From NCBI RefSeq assembly GCF_003479605.1, contig NZ_QUHR01000018.1, positions 1 through 16,277 of the forward strand: a stretch of 16,277 bases of DNA, given 5' to 3'. The number at the start of each line of letters is the position of its first letter. Within the stretch, counting starts at the first letter, position 1. The position numbers were made by a program, and so were the translations under genes. Under the pieces are notes generated by a model. The model was not told the DNA's origin and searched no databases. It was given only the letters and a program-made list of their open reading frames with translations. This document shows, one piece after another, positions 7,642 through 14,704 of this stretch. This DNA is from Roseburia sp. AF12-17LB. GTDB taxonomy: Bacteria; Bacillota; Clostridia; Lachnospirales; Lachnospiraceae.

Positions 7642-8679
7642 ATGGTTACTGTAAATAATTCTGACTATTATAATAACATTCCAGCGGGCAGGGATTTAAA
7701 CAACCTGCCCAATACTTCCAGTGCTGGTACAACTGTAGGTTATCAATATGATGGACTTACAGAGGAGGATCGTTTCGTACAAAAAGTTTTGCAGGAGCAT
7801 TATGATAAAGTGTACAAAGAAAATTTGTCTCATTCTGATCCAATGGCATATATCGAATCAAAATATTGTGATGTGACCTCACCTAATTTTTGCTCATATA
7901 TGACAGAAGACCAGCGTTCCATAGCTTACCGTACAGAGAAAAGAATGTTACAATCCGGAGGAAAACCTGTGGGTGGATTTGCACGGTATGATTATGCATT
8001 AAGAAATTACAAGGATGTATATACAGGTGGTTCAAGAAGTGTTGGTTATGTACGCAATACTGACAGGGAAAAACAGTATGCCAGAAGTGTTGTAAATCAG
8101 CAAATTTCAAATCTGTTTTCAAAGAATGGAATATCAATATCAAAACAAGCAGATTTGACATTTTCTATTGATCCATATACATATCAATTAACTGTGTCAG
8201 GAAATGCAGATAGAGACACATTATCGCAGATAGAAAAATTGCTGAATGAAGGAGATAATGCAAAAAATATTTGGACGCATGCGTGGATTTGTATGCATGA
8301 TTCAGACAATGAAATTGTTAATTCGCAAGCAAATAGGACAAAGGCGAACCAATATTCTTTATGGCATGAAGTGTATGAGACAACAGGGTATGATGCACGC
8401 AATGCGACATATAGAAATGGTACTTTTATTGCAGAGGATGGCACAGATTTACTTGCCTTGTTTAAGGAAAAGTCTAAAAATGGCGCAGGGTATGAACTTT
8501 ATTCTAATAGATGGTTGGAATATGCTAAGAATGGCTGGAAAAAAGAAAATGATTTAGTATTGAAAATAGGCTTTGACAGCAGTGGATTGTATGATATAGG
8601 GCAGGAAAGAGGATATGGAGCAACGCAGAATATGTGGATGAAAGGTATTAGTCAAAGTATATTTGAAGCTAGCGTGTGA
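7642..8679 (+). CDS. DUF4885-like protein (copy 1)
   Basis: The product has 345 residues, starting behind AGGGGGA at 7631-7637. It aligns along most of its length with the protein at 10481. Shared landmarks in order are HSDPMAYIESKYCD, MTEDQRSIAYRTEKRM, ARSVVNQQISNLF, LTFSIDPYTYQLTVSG, LLNEGDNAKNIWTHAW, the HEVYETTGYDA region and NGTFIAEDGTDLL. I associate this pattern with DUF4885, an uncharacterised Firmicutes family, from memory and with moderate confidence. There is no Sec signal or membrane helix. The N-terminus MVTVNNSDYYNNIPAGRD is short and polar like those of its neighbours. The C-terminus diverges from the 10481 copy (it ends SIFEASV). Function unknown. Confidence 0.85.
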   Translation: MVTVNNSDYYNNIPAGRDLNNLPNTSSAGTTVGYQYDGLTEEDRFVQKVLQEHYDKVYKENLSHSDPMAYIESKYCDVTSPNFCSYMTEDQRSIAYRTEKRMLQSGGKPVGGFARYDYALRNYKDVYTGGSRSVGYVRNTDREKQYARSVVNQQISNLFSKNGISISKQADLTFSIDPYTYQLTVSGNADRDTLSQIEKLLNEGDNAKNIWTHAWICMHDSDNEIVNSQANRTKANQYSLWHEVYETTGYDARNATYRNGTFIAEDGTDLLALFKEKSKNGAGYELYSNRWLEYAKNGWKKENDLVLKIGFDSSGLYDIGQERGYGATQNMWMKGISQSIFEASV

Positions 8680-8761
8680 TCAATATTATATTGATTCTGA
8701 GAGAAATCCAACAGGTGGCATAGTTGGAAGGACTCCGAATAATGAAAGGAGATATGTTAAT

Positions 8762-9382
8762 ATGGCAGTTACAGGAATAGGAACTTATGCGTCATATACG
8801 AATAGTTATGGCAATACACAAAATGCTGGAAACAAAACGGGCAGGACATATAAGAATGCTCATGAATATAAGAACTATTTAACACAAAAATACGATTGTT
8901 TACGAAGCAGGGATTATTCCGTAAATATAAACAGTTCTCTTTTGTCAGAGGCTATGGGAGATGAAAAGACAAAACAATGGTTGGAGTACAATTTATCGCT
9001 AATACCAAAAACAATAGAACAGTCAAGAGCTTATGTGGCAGCAAGAGGAGCAAAGATACTGAGTTATAGTATTACTATAAATGGATATGATAGCATGAGT
9101 TCTGTAATGTGTACTCAAGATGAAGTTGATCCGGGAACAGAAAAAGCAAGGAAAGAACTTGAAGAAAGACTCGAGAAAAGGAAAGCAGAAAAGAAAGAGA
9201 CAGAGGAAAGACTGGAAAAACAGCGTGCCGAAAAACAGGATCAGGAAGAACGGCAATATAATCTGAAAATTGATGGAAAAGATGTAGCTGACCTGACAGG
9301 AAAAATGGTGGAATTGGTAGGTACTTCAATTCCTATAGGAGTGACGGAAAGCGGAGTTTCGACATTTGATGTGCTGGCATAG
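8762..9382 (+). CDS. DUF6033-like protein (copy 2)
   Basis: The product has 206 residues. The frame is open upstream to an ATG at 8663 inside the previous gene, but AAAGGAG at 8745-8751 and the MAVTGIGTYASYTNSY opening, matching the other copy at 872, fix the start at 8762. Shared with copy 1 are the VNINSSLLSEAM... LSLIP segment, a long E/K/R helix (about residues 123-168, with repeated ERLEKxxAEK units, probably a coiled coil), and the closing VADLTGKMVELVGT part. Like copy 1 it lacks a signal peptide or membrane segment. It lies 82 bp after the DUF4885-like gene. The next intact gene is 1.1 kb away, beyond a stretch of gene remains. Confidence 0.85.
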   Translation: MAVTGIGTYASYTNSYGNTQNAGNKTGRTYKNAHEYKNYLTQKYDCLRSRDYSVNINSSLLSEAMGDEKTKQWLEYNLSLIPKTIEQSRAYVAARGAKILSYSITINGYDSMSSVMCTQDEVDPGTEKARKELEERLEKRKAEKKETEERLEKQRAEKQDQEERQYNLKIDGKDVADLTGKMVELVGTSIPIGVTESGVSTFDVLA

Positions 9383-9390
9383 AAACTGAT

Positions 9391-9983
9391 ATGAGTATGC
9401 CGGGATGTATTGACATGCAGAATGTATTTTTATTTCTTTCGGTGGGACTGGTTGTGATTAACCTTATCCTTATGGAGTTCATGCAGAATACCATTGAAAA
9501 AGAAGAGAGAATAAAAATTGCGGTACTTACGGAACAAAATCAGAAAATCGTATTGCAGATTATCAGGACCGGGAAGAAATCTATGAGCGTCAGCGAAGAA
9601 AAATGCACGATTATAAAAATCAGCTTTCCACGATCCAGACATTGATAAAGAATGGACACACAGATGAGGCACTTTCCTTTACGCAGAAGCTGACAGAGAG
9701 CATAGCTGTCGAGATGTCGGCAATCAACACAAATCATCCGGTGGTCAATGCTGTTTTAAACCAGAAGTACCGCAGCATGCAGGAGAAACACATAGCGGTT
9801 ATCCTGAAAGTAGGGGATTTGCAGGAGATCTGTCTGGAAGAGGAAGAGATTGTGATCCTGCTCTCCAATTTACTAGATAATGCAATCCGGGAGAGTGAAA
9901 AGGTACTGAAAAATACTGGAAAAGCGGTCATTCATCTGAAATTAGAGTGCGAAGATCATAAACTGATATTTGCGGTAGTATGA
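9391..9983 (+). pseudogene. Remnant of a GHKL-type sensor histidine kinase
   Basis: Two frames together give the core of an AgrC-like kinase. The first (from 9391, no ribosome binding site) has one hydrophobic helix (FLFLSVGLVVINLILMEF) and then EKEERIKIAVLTEQNQ. The frame must shift near 9541 to continue as ENRIADYQDREEIYERQRRK and MHDYKNQLSTIQTL, which holds the likely phospho-accepting His, followed by NLLDNAIRESEKV, the N-box. The frame then ends at a TGA (9981-9983) that belongs to foreign repeated sequence, before any glycine box. The gene thus lacks most of its membrane domain, has one frameshift and lacks the end of its ATP-binding domain. It is richer in G and C than the flanking array genes. 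It is related in type to the intact kinase at 13132, but the two are only distantly similar. Confidence 0.8.
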
Positions 9984-10024
9984 ACAGACAATGATATTCT
10001 GTATTTTAGAAATATAATATTTTT
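9978..10024 (+). repeat. Direct repeat A: fossil 3' end of a DUF4885-like gene
   Basis: These 47 bases match 11640-11686 at 44 positions, counted by eye. The match covers the last ten codons of the 10481 gene (reading MNRQWYSVL plus stop) and the AT-rich bases after it. Here the copy is joined directly to the kinase remnant on the left and to the 10027 relic on the right. Confidence 0.85.
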
Positions 10025-10026
10025 CT

Positions 10027-10398
10027 GTAGGATCAAATAATGTTAGCTTTGATGTTATTGGAGCGTCACCGGAAGAATGATATGGTTATGCAGGTCCGGT
10101 AGGAAAGAGTGGACTAGAAACAGCTAATGATGGAGAAACTTGGTGGGAGAAACGTCATAAGCGGTTGGAGGAATTTATTGAAGAACAGATTGAAAAAAAT
10201 CAAAAGGAACATTTGATAAAACGTAAACAAATGGAAGATGTATATAGAAGTCGGACATATGAAAGTAAACAAAGACTGTCCAATCTATTGAATAACTCAA
10301 ATGCTAACAGTGATAATGTCAATATTCAGTCATTGGTGTCAACAGCAGCTTCTAGTTATGAAAAGAGCATTGAGATGGTATCTCATGATAAAATCTGA
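10027..10398 (+). pseudogene. Truncated relic related to the gene at 2948-3688
   Basis: The frame from GTA 10027 reads VGSNNVSFDVIGASPEE, then TGA (10078-10080), then YGYAGPVGKSGLETANDGE, TWWEKRHKRLEEF and a charged helix to the stop at 10396-10398. It corresponds to 3395-3688 of the interrupted gene. The first 115 or so bases are about 90% identical by eye, while the C-terminal tail differs and is longer. The codon that is TGA here is TGT (Cys) in the other copy. The first half of the gene is missing and no start signal exists. A TTG at 10165 could in theory start a 77-codon product, but it has no ribosome binding site. I treat it as dead. Confidence 0.8.
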
Positions 10399-10418
10399 AT
10401 TATTACATGATTATAATC

Positions 10419-10442
10419 AAATTATTGGATGAACAATAATTT
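10419..10442 (+). repeat. AT-rich hairpin before the 10481 gene
   Basis: AAATTATTG (10419-10427) is followed by six bases and its exact complement CAATAATTT (10434-10442), then TTTGTTTATAAA nearby. It could act as a weak terminator for the scar region. TTGGAT (10425-10430) and TATAAA (10447-10452), 16 bases apart, could instead mark a promoter. Both readings are weak. Confidence 0.35.
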
Positions 10443-10480
10443 TGTTTATAAAATATTAGAAGAAGGAGGTTGGTGATATT

Positions 10481-11671
10481 ATGAATATATTTTTTAACAG
10501 CCGAATTAATGCTAATCAGTCGTTGCTTAATGTTCTGTTTGGTCAACAACAAAAAGCGGCAAGCAGTCAAAACACTGATTGTAGAGGCACAAGAGATACT
10601 TTAACGATAAGTGCATCGGGAAAGGAAAAACTGACAAAAAGTACAAGGGGAAGAACACATAATACAAGTATTGATAGTAGCATTGACTTAAAGTCCTATA
10701 TAGCTTCAGCAAAAAAAACGAATCAAGAGCTCATTGAGAATGCAGGAACACAGATTAATGCGAAAACAAGTGAATATATGAGTACAGGTAAAGCATTTAG
10801 GGCGGCATTAACGGAAAAGTATTCTAAGCTTGCCGCAGAAGCAAAAACACATTCTAACCCTGAAAATTATATTCATTCCAAGTATTTTGATAAGAGTTCA
10901 GAGTATTACGAGACTAATTTGACTGATACAGAACGTAGGATTGCATATAATTATGAGATGCAGATGTGCCGGACAGGAAAAATAAATGGTGTAAATTATC
11001 AGGATTCTTTGTTCAGGGGAATTGAAGTGGACGGCGACAGTGTAGATTCGGATAAAATCCAATTTGAAAGAGCATTGGTAAATTCGCAGATTTCAAATAT
11101 TTTAAAGCAGGCTGGTGTAGATACATCTTCTATTACGAAAGATTGTACTTTTACTGTCAATCCATACAGTTACAAGATAACGGTAGATGGCGTGGATGAA
11201 GAAACAAAGGTGTTGATGCAGAATGCTTTAAATGTAGGTAATAATGGGAAAAATCTCTATAAGCATATCTATTATTGCTCAACACAAGATGGCTGTGAGA
11301 GTTCTCAAGTAACAGAGGAATCAAAGATGAAATACGAAGCATATCATCAGGTTTATAGTTATACAGGATATGAATTAGACAAACTTGAGGGAAAAAATGG
11401 GACATATTATACGAAGTCGGGAGAGAATATATTAGACTTAGTGGATAGTGCAGTTGAAAGTTCCGGAAAAGTTCCGAAAGAGTTTAAGCAGCAAATGAAT
11501 AATTGGATACATGACCTGGTTTCAACTATTTCAACCAGAGGATGGAACAATGTGCCAGATATGACTTTAAGCATTTTATATGGAAAGAGCAGCTTAAAGG
11601 ATATGAACCAGTTGATTACATACCAGTATGAAGCTGATCGTATGAACAGACAATGGTATTCTGTGCTTTAG
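10481..11671 (+). CDS. DUF4885-like protein (copy 2)
   Basis: The product has 396 residues. The start follows AAGGAGG at 10463-10469. The N-terminus MNIFFNSRINANQSLLNVLF leads into a polar linker with DTLTISASGKEKL (about residues 39-51). The core matches copy 1: HSNPENYIHSKYFD, LTDTERRIAYNYEMQM, ERALVNSQISNIL, CTFTVNPYSYKITVDG, ALNVGNNGKNLYKH, then the HQVYSYTGYE region and NGTYYTKSGENILDL. A further C-terminal extension of about 80 residues, helical in character, ends MNRQWYSVL. No signal peptide or membrane helix is seen. The family name is from memory and moderately certain; function is unknown. The last codons and following bases recur at 9978, so a third family member once existed in this locus. 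Confidence 0.85.
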   Translation: MNIFFNSRINANQSLLNVLFGQQQKAASSQNTDCRGTRDTLTISASGKEKLTKSTRGRTHNTSIDSSIDLKSYIASAKKTNQELIENAGTQINAKTSEYMSTGKAFRAALTEKYSKLAAEAKTHSNPENYIHSKYFDKSSEYYETNLTDTERRIAYNYEMQMCRTGKINGVNYQDSLFRGIEVDGDSVDSDKIQFERALVNSQISNILKQAGVDTSSITKDCTFTVNPYSYKITVDGVDEETKVLMQNALNVGNNGKNLYKHIYYCSTQDGCESSQVTEESKMKYEAYHQVYSYTGYELDKLEGKNGTYYTKSGENILDLVDSAVESSGKVPKEFKQQMNNWIHDLVSTISTRGWNNVPDMTLSILYGKSSLKDMNQLITYQYEADRMNRQWYSVL

Positions 11672-11686
11672 AAATATAATATTTTT
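11640..11686 (+). repeat. Direct repeat B: 3' end of the 10481 gene
   Basis: Partner of 9978-10024 (44 of 47 bases identical by eye). The two copies bracket about 1.6 kb that contains the 10027 relic and the 10481 gene. Confidence 0.85.
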
Positions 11687-11728
11687 TTGCAAACTGGTTG
11701 AAAAATTACGAAAAAAGGAGAACCCTGT

Positions 11729-12181
11729 ATGGGAATTGGAATCATCCAGAATCATAGTCAGTATAAGAATATTTGTGGTAATTATACATATCATATGCCG
11801 GCTCCGGTATGCCAATCAAAAATGAAGGACTTAGGTGATGAATTTGTTCTGACGGAAAAAATGATGGAGACAATAATCTTTATCGTAATGCTTTTACGGG
11901 GGCATCTACAAGTGCAACAGTAAAAGGATACGGTTCGGGAGTTGTGGATTTATCGTTATTGAACATTGGCACCAATAAGAACAATCGTTTTATTGGTTCA
12001 TTGAGTAATGACAGGGATGAGGAATATCGTCTGGCTGGCTATGTAGAGGAATTAGATCGTTTTTTGAATAAGGTATCAAATGGGAACGTAACAGTAGATG
12101 ATTTATGATGTTCTGGCTTATAAAAAGGAAAATGGGACGATTCCAAGATATCAGATTCAGATGGATGTGGGAGGCAATTAA
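11729..12181 (+). pseudogene. Uncharacterised gene with two frameshifts
   Basis: The start is good (AAAGGAG at 11714-11720, ATG 11729) and gives MGIGIIQNHSQYKNICGNYTY and more up to VLTEK. In the starting frame the sequence then turns non-protein-like. Dropping back one base in the A6 run (11856-11861) continues as NDGDNNLYRNAFTGAS, GYGSGVVDLSLLNIG, FIGSLSNDRDEEYRL and AGYVEELDRFLNKVSNG up to a TGA at 12106-12108. Moving back to the first frame around 12103 gives YDVLAYKKENGTIPRYQIQ and MDVGGN with a TAA at 12179-12181. The intact gene would have coded for about 150 residues. One lost A and one small indel explain both breaks. A -1 slip on the A run could repair the first break but not the second. 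No family recognised. Confidence 0.7.
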
Positions 12182-12195
12182 AATAAGTAGTATAG

Positions 12196-12236
12196 GAAGT
12201 CAGTAGTGCGTGAATAAACTGCTGACTTCTTTTTTT
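12196..12236 (+). terminator. Strong intrinsic terminator at the end of the array
   Basis: GAAGTCAGTAGT (12196-12207) pairs with ACTGCTGACTTC (12218-12229) as a 12-bp stem with one G-T pair and a ten-base loop. Seven T residues follow directly (12230-12236). It lies 15 bases after the last stop of the array and separates it from the two-component genes. Confidence 0.92.
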
Positions 12237-12320
12237 GATAGATACAGTCACTCCCAGGAGCGTGTGCCGGATAAAACAAATTAACAGGAAGCAGATAAAG
12301 CGATATATGTGATATTCTAT

Positions 12321-12351
12321 TTCACAACAAAAAAAGGTCTGTTCACAACAT
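12321..12351 (+). promoter_or_regulatory. Tandem direct repeat, likely LytTR regulator binding site (copy 1)
   Basis: TTCACAAC occurs at 12321-12328 and 12342-12349, 21 bases apart start to start, which is two turns of the helix on the same face. LytTR-family regulators typically bind paired direct repeats with about this spacing. The element lies 70 bases before the LytTR gene and 42 bases before a TATAAT. A near-identical copy stands at 14564. Binding by the 12422 product is inferred, not shown. Confidence 0.7.
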
Positions 12352-12390
12352 GGTGGCTAGCTATTTAAAGAACTTTTCCGATATTATAAA

Positions 12391-12396
12391 TATAAT
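12391..12396 (+). promoter_or_regulatory. Probable -10 box for the two-component operon
   Basis: TATAAT is a perfect -10 hexamer 25 bases before the ATG at 12422. No good -35 hexamer lies 16-18 bases upstream (only AAGAAC-like sequence), which would fit an activator-dependent promoter served by the TTCACAAC repeats. Confidence 0.45.
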
Positions 12397-12421
12397 TGTA
12401 TGTAAGTAAGGAAGTGACAAG

Positions 12422-13135
12422 ATGCAAATAGCAATCTGTGATGATGAAAAATCTATAGGATTGATATTAGAAGAAAAAATAAAGAAATTATTGCCAGATG
12501 CAGTAATAGATAAATATTTATCTGGTGATGAATTGATTGCAAGTGGTTGTGAGCCGGATATTCTATTTTTGGATATTCAGATGCCAGGAATGGATGGAAT
12601 GGAAACGGCAAGGATTCTGCGTCAGAAAAATGAAAGAATGGTATTGATATTTGTAACTGCTGTGGAGGAGTATGTTTTTCAGGCATTTGATGTTGCAGCA
12701 TTTCATTATCTGGTGAAACCGTTTTCAGATGAAAAATTTGAGGAAGTTGTGAAACGTGCAGTCAGAAGCATTGAAAAATATTCTGAAAATCAATCGGATG
12801 AAAAATACATGATGGTGCAGTCCGGAGGAAGCCATATGAAAGTGTTTTTGAAGGATATTGTGTATGCTGAGGTATATAATCGAAAAGTCATTATCCATAC
12901 ACGGGATACGAATATTGAATATTATGGAAAATTGCAGGAACTGAGTGAAATTGCGGGAGCAGATTTTTTTCGTACACACAGAGCCTACCTCGTACATTTC
13001 AAATATGTTCAGAAATATGATGCAAATTGTGTGACGATGGAAAATGGAACTGCATTGATTGCAAAACAGAATTATTCTGAGTTTGTAAAACAATATTTGA
13101 AATATAATCAGAGGAAAGGAAAAGAAATCGGATGA
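12422..13135 (+). CDS. LytTR-family response regulator (AgrA/VirR type)
   Basis: The product has 237 residues; the start follows AAGGAAGTG. Residues 1-115 are a receiver domain, with the acidic pair D7-D8, the phospho-accepting Asp at D51 (DILFLDIQMPGMDG), a conserved Thr at T79 and Lys at K99 before Pro. Residues about 135-235 are a LytTR DNA-binding domain, with FLKDIVYAEVYNRKVIIH, then the GKLQEL segment, FFRTHRAYLVHFKYVQKYD and a Y-rich end. Such proteins are phosphorylated by a GHKL sensor kinase, and the gene for one overlaps this stop codon by four bases (ATGA at 13132). The regulator probably binds the TTCACAAC tandem repeats before its own operon and before the genes at 14705, acting as an autoregulated switch for both. 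All key residues are present, so it should be active. Confidence 0.95.
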   Translation: MQIAICDDEKSIGLILEEKIKKLLPDAVIDKYLSGDELIASGCEPDILFLDIQMPGMDGMETARILRQKNERMVLIFVTAVEEYVFQAFDVAAFHYLVKPFSDEKFEEVVKRAVRSIEKYSENQSDEKYMMVQSGGSHMKVFLKDIVYAEVYNRKVIIHTRDTNIEYYGKLQELSEIAGADFFRTHRAYLVHFKYVQKYDANCVTMENGTALIAKQNYSEFVKQYLKYNQRKGKEIG

Positions 13136-14502
13136 GTTTGGTAGAAAAATGCTGGATGGTTACATCGAAAATTTCTGTTATCGCACTCCTTATGATTACA
13201 GGAATCTATTTTGGAAAATTTGTTTGTCCCTATATAAAAAAGAAAAAAGGGGCTGTGGCAGTCAGTATTGTTTATATTACGATTATGCTTGTTTTATATA
13301 TGATTCCGCCACAGATTGATAATTTTTCCGCATATCTGATTGGAGTTATAGCAGCGTTTCTTGTGATGTATGCAGAGGACAGAAGAAATATATATCAGAA
13401 AATATTTCTTGCAATTACGTTCTTTTCTATCCGATGGTTAACGGTTGCAATGGCAGCCAGACTTGATGATCTTGTTACAAAAGCACTTGTATTTCGGAAT
13501 ATGAGTGCAGAAAAAGTGTGGTTGCAATACGGACTATATGTTGGAACCAGAGTTTTGGATATTGTACTTTGTATTGCTTTTATTGCGGTTGCAATAGGAC
13601 TGATCAATAAAGCGTATATATACAAAAAAGATGAAATGAGCATCAAAGAGATGGTAATGCTTATTATACCTTCACTTGTAGGCGTCACTGGGTATGGCAT
13701 TTTACAATATTATCTCATGATATACGAAAGAGATACTGGAAAGAACTTGATTGTTACATATGGATTTTATGGAGCTTTAAGCTTTTTACACTATCTGATT
13801 TCCATAGTTGCTATTCTTGTTGTGATTGTAATGTTTCAAAACTGGAAAGAGATGCAGGAAGAACAGCGGGGACAAGAGCTGGTATTAAATCAGATCAGTG
13901 ACATGAAAAAGCATATCGGGGAAGTCGAAAAGTTGTATCGGGATATCCGCTCCATGCGCCATGATATGGGAAATCATATACAGACACTGGAACATCTGGT
14001 GGCACATAATAATATGGATGATGCTACAGAATACTTGGAACATCTGAAAAATGAATGGGACGAGGTATCTCCGGAAATAAAGACAGGAAGTCCGGTAATT
14101 GATGTCATTTTGATGGAAAAGCTGAGAGAAGCAAAAGAAAGGCAGATTCGGTTTCTGTCGGATTTTCATTATCCGCAGAATACGAAGTTAAATGCATTTG
14201 ATCTGAGTGTGATCATGAATAATGCCTTGAATAACTGTATGGAAAATGTAAGTGGAGATGATCCGTATATCAGTATTTCTTCTTTTCGGAAAAACAGTAT
14301 CTTTATGATAACCATAAAAAACAGTTTTGGGGGTCAGCTTAATTTTGGTGATAGCGATTTGCCAGAAACAACAAAATCTGGGAGGGAACATGGAATGGGT
14401 CTGAATAACATTCGCCGGGTTGCCAGAATGTATATGGGAGATATATCTTTGGAGCAGGGAAATGAGGAAGTAATCCTTAGCATTATGATGCAGGTAGAAT
14501 AA
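13132..14502 (+). CDS. GHKL-type sensor histidine kinase (AgrC-like)
   Basis: The product has 456 residues, and its ATG overlaps the regulator's TGA, indicating translational coupling. Six or seven membrane helices fill the first half (roughly residues 12-32, 40-59, 66-80, 90-107, 137-158, 170-192 and 210-235). A coiled-coil linker with QEEQRGQELVLNQISDMKKH follows. The likely phosphorylated His is H277 in RSMRHDMGNHIQTLEHL. The ATP-binding domain has an N-box-like IMNNALNNCMENV (N364) and a glycine box GREHGMGLNNIRRVARMYMG near the end. AgrC-type kinases of this layout often sense peptides through the membrane region. No peptide precursor or AgrB-like processing gene is visible in this window, so the signal is unknown. 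The kinase presumably phosphorylates the LytTR regulator at D51. Confidence 0.93.
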   Translation: MSLVEKCWMVTSKISVIALLMITGIYFGKFVCPYIKKKKGAVAVSIVYITIMLVLYMIPPQIDNFSAYLIGVIAAFLVMYAEDRRNIYQKIFLAITFFSIRWLTVAMAARLDDLVTKALVFRNMSAEKVWLQYGLYVGTRVLDIVLCIAFIAVAIGLINKAYIYKKDEMSIKEMVMLIIPSLVGVTGYGILQYYLMIYERDTGKNLIVTYGFYGALSFLHYLISIVAILVVIVMFQNWKEMQEEQRGQELVLNQISDMKKHIGEVEKLYRDIRSMRHDMGNHIQTLEHLVAHNNMDDATEYLEHLKNEWDEVSPEIKTGSPVIDVILMEKLREAKERQIRFLSDFHYPQNTKLNAFDLSVIMNNALNNCMENVSGDDPYISISSFRKNSIFMITIKNSFGGQLNFGDSDLPETTKSGREHGMGLNNIRRVARMYMGDISLEQGNEEVILSIMMQVE

Positions 14503-14515
14503 AGAAATAAATTGG

Positions 14516-14551
14516 CACTATGTATTTTGCAAATTACAGAAATATGTAGTG
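14516..14551 (+). terminator. Hairpin after the kinase gene, possible weak terminator
   Basis: CACTATGTATTT (14516-14527) can pair with AAATATGTAGTG (14540-14551) over 12 bp including two G-T pairs, around a 12-base loop. Only a poor T tract (ATTTCTT) follows, so termination would be partial. It lies 14 bases after the kinase stop and just before the second TTCACAAC element. Confidence 0.45.
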
Positions 14552-14563
14552 ATTTCTTGATGC

Positions 14564-14594
14564 TTCACAACGAAAAAAGGGCGGTTCACAACAT
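14564..14594 (+). promoter_or_regulatory. Tandem direct repeat, likely LytTR regulator binding site (copy 2)
   Basis: TTCACAAC occurs at 14564-14571 and 14585-14592, again 21 bases apart. The 31-base element matches copy 1 (12321-12351) at 28 positions, with the only differences in the spacer. It stands 111 bases before the FlxA-like gene. In this copy alone, TTGTGAA at 14604-14610 forms an inverted partner of the second repeat. Confidence 0.7.
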
Positions 14595-14704
14595 CACGGT
14601 TTATTGTGAAGAAAGATATGCCGAAAGAAAAAATAAAGAGAAATCATGTTATACAGATTTTCAGGAAACGGATTTCAGAGTATTAGCTCAAGGAGGACAA
14701 CGAA

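Noticed and set aside
8663..8761. Upstream ATG at 8663 as start of the second DUF6033-like gene
   Set aside because: It overlaps the preceding gene and lacks a ribosome binding site. AAAGGAG at 8745 and the MAVTGIG start matching the other copy favour 8762.
10165..10398. 77-residue independent protein
   Set aside because: It begins at TTG without a ribosome binding site, and its sequence continues upstream in frame as a truncated copy of the 2948 gene with an in-frame TGA.
11855..11863. Programmed -1 frameshift at the A6 run
   Set aside because: The codon phase (GAA AAA ATG) is not a classical slippery heptamer and a second, unrelated frame break follows near 12103, so decay is simpler.
14601..14627. 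Sigma-28 (flagellar) promoter before the FlxA-like gene
   Set aside because: GCCGAAAG at 14620 resembles the -10 part, but the -35 position (TTAT at 14601) does not match TAAA. I found no convincing TAAA-N15-GCCGATAA anywhere in the gaps between genes.
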